A stretch of 12,666 bases of DNA, taken from positions 1-12,666 of the forward strand of contig JAQTVS010000045.1 in NCBI GenBank assembly GCA_028706735.1, given 5' to 3'. The translations under genes and the position numbers were made by a program. The notes below the pieces were generated by a model. That model did no database searches and was not told the origin of the DNA. It saw only the letters and a list, made by a program, of their open reading frames with translations. The DNA comes from Thiomonas sp. (GTDB lineage Bacteria; Pseudomonadota; Gammaproteobacteria; Burkholderiales; Burkholderiaceae_C). Shown here one piece after another: positions 1-7,808 of the stretch. Positions within the stretch are counted from its first letter, which is position 1; every line of letters begins with the position of its first letter.

Positions 1-1
1 T

Positions 2-892
<891 letters not shown>

Positions 893-899
893 GCCCTGC

Positions 900-1997
900 A
901 TGAACGTCACCGAGTACTTCGAACAGTCGTTGCAGGAGCGCGGCTTCATTCCAGACGCCGCGCAACTGGCCGGGGTGGCGCGGCTGCAGCAGTGCTATGA
1001 CGAATGGGTGGAGTACAAGTCGCGCCGCTCAAGCGCCATCCGCCGGGCGCTCATCCACCCGGATCTGCCGCGCGGCGTGTATCTTTACGGCGGCGTCGGG
1101 CGGGGAAAATCCATGTTGATGGATGCCTTCTTCGTCACCGCGCCGCTGCTGCGAAAAACCCGGCTGCACTTTCACGAATTCATGCACGAGGTGCAGCGCG
1201 AGATGACAGCGTTGCAGGGCACGGTCGATCCGCTGACCGAATTGTCGCGGCGCATCGCGCGGCGTTTCCGGCTGATCTGCTTTGACGAGTTCCACATCAG
1301 CGACGTGACCGACGCCATGATCCTGCACCGCCTGCTCGACGGCTTGTTCGACCATGGCGTGCAATTGGTGGCGACCTCCAACTTTCACCCCGACGACCTC
1401 TACCCCGACGGCCTGCACCGCGACCGCATTCTTCCCGCGATCGAACTCATCAAACAGAAAATGGACGTGGTCAAAATTGACGCCGGCGTGGACTACCGCC
1501 ATCAAGTCCTGCGCGAGCTCAACCTCTACATCACGCCGCTGGGCGAAGAGGCGCAAACCCGCATGGAACAGGCTTTCGAGCGCATGGCCTCCAGCACCGA
1601 AGAAGACCCGGTGCTGACCATCGAGGGCCGCGAAGTGCAGGCGCTGCAACGCGCGGGCGGGGTGGTGTGGTTCAGCTTTCATGAACTGTGCGAAACCGCC
1701 CGCTCGCAGAACGACTACCTTGAAATCGCCAGCCGTTTTCACACTGTGCTGCTGTCGGACGTGCCGCGCATGACCGAAGACATGGCCAGCGCCGCGCGCC
1801 GCTTCACCCTGCTGATCGACGTGCTGTACGACCGCCGCATCAAGCTCATCGTTTCCGCTGCAGTGCCTCCAGAACAGCTCTATGTGCAGGGCCCGCTGGA
1901 CTACGAATTCACCCGCACCGTCTCCCGCCTGAACGAAATGCAGAGCGCCGACTACCTGCGCGCAGGGCGGCGCCAGGGCGAAGCGGAGCTGGTATGA
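900..1997 (+). CDS. zapE: Cell division protein ZapE (AFG1-like ATPase)
   Basis: 365 residues, normal length for the AFG1/ZapE P-loop ATPase family. The E. coli member acts at the Z-ring late in division; the mitochondrial AFG1/LACE1 relative works in protein quality control. Walker A is GGVGRGKS (64-71) and Walker B is LICFDEF (125-131). The family block ATSNFHPDDLYPDGLHRDR (158-176) holds the sensor-like Asn, and the C-terminal part has the conserved SQNDYLEIASRFHTV stretch. The first ATG after lpdA gives the N-terminus expected for the family (MNVTEYFEQSLQERGF). No strong Shine-Dalgarno sequence precedes it, so translation coupled to lpdA, 7 bases upstream, is likely. It overlaps the next gene by 4 bases (ATGA). 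Function is by family; nothing here tests the division role. Confidence 0.93.
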   Translation: MNVTEYFEQSLQERGFIPDAAQLAGVARLQQCYDEWVEYKSRRSSAIRRALIHPDLPRGVYLYGGVGRGKSMLMDAFFVTAPLLRKTRLHFHEFMHEVQREMTALQGTVDPLTELSRRIARRFRLICFDEFHISDVTDAMILHRLLDGLFDHGVQLVATSNFHPDDLYPDGLHRDRILPAIELIKQKMDVVKIDAGVDYRHQVLRELNLYITPLGEEAQTRMEQAFERMASSTEEDPVLTIEGREVQALQRAGGVVWFSFHELCETARSQNDYLEIASRFHTVLLSDVPRMTEDMASAARRFTLLIDVLYDRRIKLIVSAAVPPEQLYVQGPLDYEFTRTVSRLNEMQSADYLRAGRRQGEAELV

Positions 1998-2719
1998 GGT
2001 TGCCGCGCCGCTCCATCCGACTGATGCGCACGGTCGCCGTGTGTTGTTGCGCGATGGCCTGCGTATCCCAGGCGTCTGCGTTTACGGGGCAGCAGGCCAC
2101 ACCGGAACAAGACGCGGCGCAGCAGCTTGCGCTGCAAGCGCAGCGCGCCCAGGTGCTGCTGCGCTACCGGGCGGAGCATGCTGCCTGCATGCAGCGGTTC
2201 TTTGTCAATGCCTGCCTGGATGCGTCGCGCAAACAGGAGCGCAGCGCGCTTGCGCCGATTGACGCCAAATTGCAGGAGATCGCCCTGCGTGCGCGCATGC
2301 GTGCCGCTGAAGCTGAAATGCGGCAGGTGCAGGCGAACATCGCTGCGGCGCAGGCCGGACAGCCCGACAGCGCACAAGCCGAGCGCCAGAGCGCGGCGCG
2401 TGAGGCGGCGCTGGCGCAGCGTGAGGAGCAAGCTGCAGCGCGAGCCCGGCAAGCCGCAGCAGCCGCACCGAATGCGGCCGTGCCGTCGTCCACCAGCCGT
2501 GAGGCAGCGCCGGCCGCCCCACGGCTCTTTCCTGCACCCGCGTCGCAGCCTGCACTGACTCCAGCGCAGCGTGCGGCGCAGGCGGCCAAGGCGCAGGCAG
2601 ACTACGCCGCCAAGCAAAAGGCCTACGCCGACAAGCAGGCGGAACAAGCGCGCCGCGATGCCGGGCAAAAGCAAGCCGCGCCTTTGCCGGCGCCGTCTCC
2701 CAGCGCACCTCTGCGTTGA
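1994..2719 (+). CDS. Exported Ala/Gln-rich coiled-coil protein of unknown function
   Basis: 241 residues; function not recognised. The start overlaps the zapE stop (ATGA), and a GGAG at 1985-1988 sits 5 bases before it, supporting this ATG. The N-terminus looks like a signal peptide: basic MRLPRRSIRLMR, hydrophobic VAVCCCAMACVS, and a possible cut after ASA (residue 29), so the mature protein is probably periplasmic. The mature part starts helical and Gln/Ala-rich, then has AACMQRFFVNACLDASRKQ (63-81) with Cys65 and Cys74, which could form a disulfide. A long Ala/Glu/Gln/Arg-rich likely coiled coil follows (about 90-160), then a Pro/Ala-rich linker (about 160-190), a second Ala/Lys/Gln-rich helix (about 190-228) and a Pro-rich tail. 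Similar short exported proteins after zapE are, as far as I recall, seen in other Burkholderiales. No enzymatic motif is visible. The three consecutive Cys in the signal region do not form a convincing lipobox. Confidence 0.8.
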   Translation: MRLPRRSIRLMRTVAVCCCAMACVSQASAFTGQQATPEQDAAQQLALQAQRAQVLLRYRAEHAACMQRFFVNACLDASRKQERSALAPIDAKLQEIALRARMRAAEAEMRQVQANIAAAQAGQPDSAQAERQSAAREAALAQREEQAAARARQAAAAAPNAAVPSSTSREAAPAAPRLFPAPASQPALTPAQRAAQAAKAQADYAAKQKAYADKQAEQARRDAGQKQAAPLPAPSPSAPLR

Positions 2720-2756
2720 ACTGCCCGATCCCGTCGCAACGCACAGCCGGGCTACC

Positions 2757-4127
2757 ATGCCCGCCAGCTCATTTTCTGTCGCGCGCATGTTCATTGAATC
2801 CCCCCTGATCGAGGCGTTCTCCCGCCAGACCCCGGAGCAGTTGCGCTTGCAGGGCGCCATTCTGCTGGGCGTTGTCCTGCTCGGTGCGCTGCTGGGAACC
2901 GCGCTTGAAAAGCAGGCGCGCAAACTGCCCAGTTGGCGCGAGGCGTTTCTGGCCAGTTGGCGTTACGGCCTGGGATTTCCGTTCGTCGCCTTGCTCACCT
3001 TGGTTCTTGTGCGCCATGCCTCGCACCTTCTGCTCAAGCTGCCCTTGCTCAAACTGGCGTTGCCGGTGCTTGCGGTGCTGCTGCTCGTGCGGCTGGCCGC
3101 TTCGGTGTCGCGCCACCGGTTTACCAAGGACAGCGGCGTCCGCTATCTGGTCCGGGTTGTCAGCATTGGCCTGTGGATCACGCTGGCGCTGCATCTGGCG
3201 GGCATCCTGCCGGAAATCCGCGAGGCGCTCGACGCGCTCTCCATCACCCTGGGCAAGCAGCGCCTGTCGGGCTGGACGCTGCTCAAGGGCGTGGCCTCGA
3301 TCGCGGTGACTTTGCTGCTCGCGCTTTGGGTCTCGTCCATTCTGGAGTCGCGCCTGATGCTCTCGCCGCTGGACGCCAGTCTGCGCTTAGTGTTCACCCG
3401 GCTGCTGCGCTCGGTTGTGCTGCTCGTCGCCGTGCTCACCGCGCTGCAGATGGTGGGCATCGACCTCACGGTGCTCAGTGTGTTCGGCGGCGCTTTGGGT
3501 GTTGGCCTGGGACTCGGTCTGCAGAAAATCGCGGCAAACTACGTCTCGGGTTTTGTCATCCTGCTGGAGCGCAGCCTGCGCGTGGGCGATAACGTGCGGG
3601 TGGAGGCGTTTCAGGGGCAGATCATCGACATCAAGACGCGCTACACCCTGGTGCGCAGCGCGGGGGGGACCGACTCCATCGTTCCCAATGAAATGCTGAT
3701 CGCCAACCGCATCGAGAATCTGTCGTACAACGACCCGAACGTCTGGCTCTCCACCACCGTGGGCGTGTCCTATGACACCGATGTGGAACAGGCGCTCGCG
3801 CTCATCAAGGACGCGGCGCAGTCCGTCCCGCGCGTGCTGCACAGCCCCGGGCCGAGCGCCGTGCTTGACGCCTTTGGCGACAGCGCCCTCAACATCACGG
3901 TGGGCTACTGGATTGCCGACCCAGAGAACGGCACATTGGGCGTGCGCGGCCAGGTCAACCTCGCCATCTGGCATACGCTGAAGTCGCACGGCATCGAGAT
4001 TCCCTTTCCGCAGCGCGTGCTGCAGTGGGCGCCAGATCAAAAGGCCGCAGCGCAGCCGCCCCCGCTGCAGCCGCCGGCGTCCCAAGCCGTTCCGCTCCGC
4101 GCGGAGCCGGCAGACGCAGGCGATTGA
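2757..4127 (+). CDS. MscS-family mechanosensitive ion channel
   Basis: Inner-membrane channel expected to open under membrane tension and release solutes on osmotic downshock. From the ATG at 2757 it has 456 residues, longer than E. coli MscS (286), with extra N-terminal helices. Hydrophobic segments lie at about 32-50, 70-86, 98-115, 130-150, 175-196 and 215-240. The pore-lining helix follows, with the Gly/Ala-rich GGALGVGLGLGLQKIAANYV (244-263). The MscS beta domain carries LLERSLRVGDNVRVEAFQG (269-287) and the TDSIVPNEMLIANRIENLSY stretch (305-324), then the alpha/beta domain ending near IPFPQRVLQW (415-424) and a Pro/Ala-rich tail of about 30 residues. The frame is open back to 2571, but that stretch overlaps the preceding gene and reads as a low-quality Arg/Pro shadow. 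ATG 2757 has only a weak upstream AGCCGGG; ATG 2787 is an alternative. Which osmotic or ionic role it has cannot be read from sequence. Confidence 0.9.
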   Translation: MPASSFSVARMFIESPLIEAFSRQTPEQLRLQGAILLGVVLLGALLGTALEKQARKLPSWREAFLASWRYGLGFPFVALLTLVLVRHASHLLLKLPLLKLALPVLAVLLLVRLAASVSRHRFTKDSGVRYLVRVVSIGLWITLALHLAGILPEIREALDALSITLGKQRLSGWTLLKGVASIAVTLLLALWVSSILESRLMLSPLDASLRLVFTRLLRSVVLLVAVLTALQMVGIDLTVLSVFGGALGVGLGLGLQKIAANYVSGFVILLERSLRVGDNVRVEAFQGQIIDIKTRYTLVRSAGGTDSIVPNEMLIANRIENLSYNDPNVWLSTTVGVSYDTDVEQALALIKDAAQSVPRVLHSPGPSAVLDAFGDSALNITVGYWIADPENGTLGVRGQVNLAIWHTLKSHGIEIPFPQRVLQWAPDQKAAAQPPPLQPPASQAVPLRAEPADAGD

Positions 4128-4154
4128 CGCAAGGTCTGCGCAAGCCGTCTGCCG
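4108..4154 (+). repeat. Perfect 9-bp inverted repeat across the channel gene stop codon
   Basis: CGGCAGACG (4108-4116) and CGTCTGCCG (4146-4154) are exact reverse complements with a 29-base loop that contains the channel gene's stop codon. A second copy of the core, GTCTGC at 4134-4139, could pair with the same left arm (4110-4115), so two mutually exclusive hairpins are possible. No T-run follows, so this is not a standard Rho-independent terminator. It may be a 3' RNA end stabiliser, an attenuating structure before the acyl-CoA synthetase gene, or chance in GC-rich DNA. Confidence 0.45.
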
Positions 4155-4185
4155 CACCATCACCTCACACGACCAGGAGACAGAC

Positions 4186-5829
4186 ATGCATGACACCGAT
4201 CTCACACCCAATGTGGCGAATCACGCGCCGCTGACTCCGCTGATCTTTCTCGATCACGCGGCCGATCTCTATCCGCAGCGTCCTGCCATTCTGCACGGAA
4301 CATTGCGGCGCAACTGGGCGCAGACGCGCGAACGCTGCCGACGGCTGGCGTCGGCCCTTGTGCGCCGTGGCATGCAGCGTGGGGACGTGGTCGCGGTCAT
4401 GCTGCCCAATGTGCCGACCATGGTGGAGGCGCATTTCGGCGTGCCCTTGGCCGGACTGGTCCTCAACACCCTGAACACCCGGCTCGACGCCGAGGCGCTG
4501 GCCTACATGCTGCTGCACGGCGGAGCCAAGGTCGTGCTGGTCGATCCGGAACTGTCGGCCGTGATGCAGCGCGCGGTCGCCCTGGCGGTGGAGCAAGGAT
4601 TGACACCCCCGCTGGTGGTCGATGTGCCCGATCCTGAGTTCATACCCGACACGCCGCGCATTGGCGCACTGGATTACGAGACCCTGCTCGCCGAGGGTGA
4701 AACGGGCGTCAACTTGCCCGGCGTGACCGACGAATGGGATTCGATTTCCTTGAATTACACCTCGGGCACGACCGGAAAGCCCAAGGGCGTGGTGTATTCG
4801 CATCGCGGCGCTTATGTGAACGCCATCTCCAACATCCTCGAGTGGGATATGGCCAAGCATCCGGTGTATTTGTGGACCCTGCCCATGTTCCACTGCAACG
4901 GCTGGTGCTTTCCATGGACTGTTGCGGCGCGCGCCGGGGTCAACGTCTGCCTGCGCAAGGTCGAGGCACAGGCCATTTTCGACCGCATCCGCAGCGCGGG
5001 CGTGACGCATTACTGCGGCGCGCCGATTGTGCACAACCTGCTGGTCAATGCCCCCGCCGGCATGAAAACCGGCATAGGCCACACCGTGCGGGCCATGGTG
5101 GCTGGAGCCGCGCCACCCGCCGCAATGATCGAGGGACTGGAGTCCATGGGTTTCGATCTGACCCACACCTACGGTCTGACCGAGGTCTACGGCCCGGCCA
5201 CCGTCTGCGCCAAACAGGACGCCTGGTCCGACCTGCCCCTTGCCGAACGCGCCCGTCTCAATGCACGTCAGGGCGTGCGCTATCACCTGCAGAATGCCGC
5301 GACCGTGCGTGATCCGCAGACCCTGCAGGAAGTGCCGCACGACGGCCAGACCATGGGGGAAATCATGTTTCGCGGCAACATCATGATGAAGGGCTATCTG
5401 GGCAATCCCGAAGCAACCGCGCAGGCATTTTCCGGTGGCTGGTTCCACAGTGGCGATCTTGCGGTCGTCGATCCCGACGGCTACATCAAGATCAAGGATC
5501 GCAGCAAGGATGTCATCATCTCGGGCGGGGAAAACATCTCCAGCATCGAAGTGGAAGACGTGCTCTACCGGCACCCCGCCGTGCTGGTTGCCGCCGTGGT
5601 GGCCATGCCCGACGCGAAGTGGGGCGAAGCACCCTGCGCTTTCATCGAGCTCAAGCCTGGCATGCAGGTCAGCGAGGCGGATCTCATCGCCTTTTGCAAA
5701 ACCCACCTGGCCGGCTTCAAGGTGCCGCGCAAAGCGGTGTTTGGCGAGGTGCCGAAAACGTCCACCGGCAAGATTCAAAAATATGCGCTGCGCGAGCAGG
5801 CACACTCGCGCGACGCGATCGATCAGTGA
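4186..5829 (+). CDS. Acyl-CoA synthetase (medium-chain AlkK/DmdB-like AMP-forming ligase)
   Basis: 547 residues, ANL superfamily; activates a carboxylic acid to its acyl-CoA via an acyl-adenylate, in the cytoplasm, feeding beta-oxidation. The P-loop is YTSGTTGKPKGVVYSH (191-206), followed by the substrate-region stretch LPMFHCNGW (232-240), TYGLTEVYGP (328-337), WFHSGDLAVVDPDGY (419-433), the hinge region KDRSKDVIISGGENIS (437-452) and the C-terminal catalytic Lys in PKTSTGKIQK (K529). Length and motifs match the AlkK-like medium-chain group, which also contains methylthiopropionate-CoA ligases (DmdB). Exact chain length or substrate is not predictable here. The start is supported by AGGAG at 4175-4179, 6 bases before ATG. 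It is 58 bases after the channel gene and 169 bases before etfB. A shared fatty-acid function with the etf/dehydrogenase genes is likely, but etfB seems to have its own control region, so they may be separate transcripts. Confidence 0.93.
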   Translation: MHDTDLTPNVANHAPLTPLIFLDHAADLYPQRPAILHGTLRRNWAQTRERCRRLASALVRRGMQRGDVVAVMLPNVPTMVEAHFGVPLAGLVLNTLNTRLDAEALAYMLLHGGAKVVLVDPELSAVMQRAVALAVEQGLTPPLVVDVPDPEFIPDTPRIGALDYETLLAEGETGVNLPGVTDEWDSISLNYTSGTTGKPKGVVYSHRGAYVNAISNILEWDMAKHPVYLWTLPMFHCNGWCFPWTVAARAGVNVCLRKVEAQAIFDRIRSAGVTHYCGAPIVHNLLVNAPAGMKTGIGHTVRAMVAGAAPPAAMIEGLESMGFDLTHTYGLTEVYGPATVCAKQDAWSDLPLAERARLNARQGVRYHLQNAATVRDPQTLQEVPHDGQTMGEIMFRGNIMMKGYLGNPEATAQAFSGGWFHSGDLAVVDPDGYIKIKDRSKDVIISGGENISSIEVEDVLYRHPAVLVAAVVAMPDAKWGEAPCAFIELKPGMQVSEADLIAFCKTHLAGFKVPRKAVFGEVPKTSTGKIQKYALREQAHSRDAIDQ

Positions 5830-5870
5830 CGCTCCGGACGCCGCACAGACACCGCAATGTGTCGAGGGGC

Positions 5871-5926
5871 TTGCCCGGCCCCCTGGGGAGTCGCTACACT
5901 TCAAAAACGAACGGTCGTTCTATTAT
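5871..5926 (+). promoter_or_regulatory. Possible promoter region for the etfBA operon
   Basis: The 169-base gap before etfB (5830-5998) is the longest non-coding stretch in the window. A candidate sigma-70 pair is TTGCCC (5871-5876) and TACACT (5895-5900), spaced 18 bases, each matching 4 of 6 consensus positions. Another possible -10 is TATTAT (5921-5926), 5 of 6, but without a good -35 at the right distance. The first pair would put the palindrome at 5909-5920 over the start of transcription, a usual place for a repressor. A GC-rich hairpin (GGGGC 5866-5870 with GCCCC 5878-5882) overlaps the -35 candidate and is not followed by T residues. The promoter call is weak; the position is sensible. 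Confidence 0.35.
5909..5920. promoter_or_regulatory. Palindromic operator candidate (TetR-family type) upstream of etfB
   Basis: GAACGGTCGTTC is a 12-base sequence with perfect 5-base arms around a central GT, inside the AT-richer context AAAACGAACGGTCGTTCTAT. Short GAACG/CGTTC palindromes of this spacing are typical of TetR/AcrR-family operators, and fatty-acid genes in proteobacteria are often under such acyl-CoA-responsive repressors (PsrA in gammaproteobacteria, FadP-type regulators in betaproteobacteria). That link is inference: no regulator gene is in the window, and I did not match the site to a known motif. Position about 80 bases before the etfB ATG and close to the promoter candidates fits repression of the etfB-etfA-dehydrogenase operon. 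Confidence 0.5.
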
Positions 5927-5998
5927 GGCCTGCCAAACTGGGTTTGCAGAATGGCGCTGCTCGAACACCCTCATCAGTCAAATCTATAGGAGCAAGGC

Positions 5999-6748
5999 AT
6001 GAAAGTGCTGGTCGCGGTCAAACGCGTGGTCGATTACAACGTGAAAATCCGTGTGAAGACGGACGGCAGCGGCATCGATACCGCTGGCGTGAAGATGAGC
6101 ATGAATCCGTTTGATGAAATCGCGGTGGAAGAGGCCGTGCGGCTGAAGGAGAAAGGCGCAGCCGCCGAAATCGTCGCGGTGAGTTGCGGCCTCGCTGCCT
6201 GCGGCGAAACCCTGCGCACGGCCATGGCCATTGGCGCCGACCGCGGCGTGCTGGTCGACACCGACGTCGAACTGCAGCCTCTGGCGGTGGCCAAGCTGCT
6301 CAAGGCGGTGATCGACAAAGAGGGCGCGCAACTCGTCATCCTCGGCAAACAGGCCATCGACGACGACAGCAACCAGACCGGCCAGATGCTCGCGGCGTTG
6401 CTGGGCTGGTCGCAGGCCACATTCGCCTCCAAGGTCGAGATGGATGGCGCGCAGGCCAAGGTGACACGCGAGGTGGACGGCGGCTTGGAGACCATCGCGG
6501 TCAAGCTGCCCGCCGTCATCACCACCGACCTGCGGCTGAACGAGCCGCGCTACGTCACTCTGCCCAACATCATGAAGGCGAAGAAAAAGCCGCTCGACAC
6601 GCTCAAGCCGGAGGATCTGGGGGTGGACGTGACCCCGCGCCTGAAGACGCTGAAGGTTGTGGAGCCGCCCAAGCGCGGCGCGGGGGTGAAGGTGCCGGAT
6701 GTCGCCACACTGATCGCCCGGCTCAAGACCGAAGCCAAGGTCATCTGA
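5999..6748 (+). CDS. etfB: Electron transfer flavoprotein, beta subunit
   Basis: 249 residues, the usual length. With EtfA it forms the soluble FAD/AMP heterodimer that takes electrons from acyl-CoA dehydrogenases and passes them to ETF:ubiquinone oxidoreductase and the respiratory chain. Visible hallmarks are [15 protein letters not shown] (36-50), the AMP-binding stretch [16 protein letters not shown] (115-130) and the recognition loop [17 protein letters not shown] (181-197), whose Leu188 corresponds to the anchor residue that docks on the dehydrogenase. This is the housekeeping type used in beta-oxidation rather than the FixA nitrogen-fixation type. AGGAG at 5988-5992 lies 6 bases before the ATG. 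It is the first gene of the likely operon, behind the operator candidate, and is followed 36 bases later by etfA. Confidence 0.97.
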   Translation: MKVLVAVKRVVDYNVKIRVKTDGSGIDTAGVKMSMNPFDEIAVEEAVRLKEKGAAAEIVAVSCGLAACGETLRTAMAIGADRGVLVDTDVELQPLAVAKLLKAVIDKEGAQLVILGKQAIDDDSNQTGQMLAALLGWSQATFASKVEMDGAQAKVTREVDGGLETIAVKLPAVITTDLRLNEPRYVTLPNIMKAKKKPLDTLKPEDLGVDVTPRLKTLKVVEPPKRGAGVKVPDVATLIARLKTEAKVI

Positions 6749-6784
6749 CCGGCAAGCCGCCACTCTTTCAATCGAGGATTTCCC

Positions 6785-7717
6785 ATGACCGCACTCGTCA
6801 TTGCCGAACACGACAACCAGGTTCTCAAACCGTCCACCCTCAACACCATTGCCGCGGCCCTGCTGTGCGATCCGCAGGTGCATGTGCTGGTGGCGGGTGA
6901 AGGCTGCGCCGCCGTCGCCCAGGCCGCAGCGCAAGTTGTCGGCGTGGCCAAGGTGCTGTGCGCCGACGCCCCGCAACTCGCCGCCGGGCTGGCCGAAACC
7001 ACCGCAGCGCAAGTGCTGGCTCTGGCGCCGGGCTACAGCCATATCCTGGCCCCGGCAACCGCCTTCGGCAAGAATGTCGCGCCGCGCGTGGCGGCCTTGC
7101 TCGATGTGGCGCAGGTGTCCGACATCATCCACGTCCTCGCGCCCGACACGTTCGACCGCCCGATCTATGCGGGCAACGCGATCGCCACAGTGCAGAGCGG
7201 CGACAAGATCAAGGTCATCACCGTGCGCACCACAGGCTTCGATCCGGTGGCAGCAACCGGCGGGAGCGCCGCAGTGGAAAAAATCGCCGCAGCCGCAGAT
7301 GTCGGCCTGTCCACCCTGGTTGGGCGCGAAACCACCAAAAGCGAACGGCCCGAACTCACCGCTGCCAAGATCATCGTCTCCGGCGGGCGCGGCCTGGGCA
7401 GCAAGGAAAATTTCGAGGCGGTGATGACCCCGCTGGCCGACAAGCTCGGCGCGGCCATGGGCGCCAGCCGCGCTGCAGTGGACGCGGGCTATGCCCCCAA
7501 CGACTGGCAGGTGGGACAGACCGGCAAGATTGTCGCCCCGCAGCTCTATGTGGCGGTGGGCATTTCCGGCGCCATTCAGCATCTGGCTGGCATGAAGGAC
7601 AGCAAGGTCATCGTCGCCATCAACAAAGACGAAGAAGCGCCGATTTTCGGCGTGGCCGACTACGGACTGGTGGCCGATCTGTTCACCGCCGTGCCGGAAA
7701 TGGTCAAGCAAATTTGA
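6785..7717 (+). CDS. etfA: Electron transfer flavoprotein, alpha subunit
   Basis: 310 residues, typical for the FAD-carrying subunit of ETF. The N-terminal domain I (about 1-185) is the divergent Rossmann-like half that packs on EtfB. The C-terminal domain II binds FAD, with [12 protein letters not shown] (199-210), SRAAVDAGY (228-236), QVGQTGKIV (242-250), GISGAIQH (259-266) and [20 protein letters not shown] (279-298), all family signatures. GAGGA at 6774-6778 sits 6 bases before ATG. The gap to etfB is 36 bases and to the acyl-CoA dehydrogenase 91 bases, all on the same strand, so the three are probably co-transcribed. The 91-base gap holds only a weak stem (GGGC/GCCC at 7722-7733) and no clear promoter. 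Confidence 0.97.
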   Translation: MTALVIAEHDNQVLKPSTLNTIAAALLCDPQVHVLVAGEGCAAVAQAAAQVVGVAKVLCADAPQLAAGLAETTAAQVLALAPGYSHILAPATAFGKNVAPRVAALLDVAQVSDIIHVLAPDTFDRPIYAGNAIATVQSGDKIKVITVRTTGFDPVAATGGSAAVEKIAAAADVGLSTLVGRETTKSERPELTAAKIIVSGGRGLGSKENFEAVMTPLADKLGAAMGASRAAVDAGYAPNDWQVGQTGKIVAPQLYVAVGISGAIQHLAGMKDSKVIVAINKDEEAPIFGVADYGLVADLFTAVPEMVKQI

Positions 7718-7808
7718 GCCAGGGCTCCAGCCCGTTCACACCATTCGCAGAGGCTGCACAGAACAGCCCGCACACAGCCGCAGTAGCAGCCCCAAACCGG
7801 AGACTCGC

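Noticed and set aside
2571..2756. Upstream extension of the MscS-family channel frame
   Set aside because: The translation is an Arg/Pro-rich low-complexity shadow overlapping the preceding gene; the membrane protein starts sensibly at 2757 or 2787.
1952..2923. 323-codon - strand frame opposite the Ala-rich exported protein
   Set aside because: Arg/Leu/Gly-rich shadow of an Ala/Gln-rich gene. The + strand frame has a signal peptide, Shine-Dalgarno sequence and zapE coupling.
5866..5882. GC hairpin after the acyl-CoA synthetase gene as a terminator
   Set aside because: Only five pairs with a 7-base loop and no following T residues; not enough to call a terminator.
4165..5904. 579-codon open frame on the - strand opposite the acyl-CoA synthetase gene
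   Set aside because: It mirrors a well-supported gene; its His/Gly/Arg-rich translation has no recognisable motif. Long antisense frames are normal in GC-rich DNA.
5984..7711. 575-codon open frame on the - strand opposite etfB and etfA
   Set aside because: Same reason: it spans two certain genes and has shadow-type composition rich in His, Gly and Arg.
7722..7733. Possible terminator after etfA (GGGCTCCAGCCC)
   Set aside because: Stem of only 4-5 pairs, tiny loop and no T-run; more likely chance within an operon gap.
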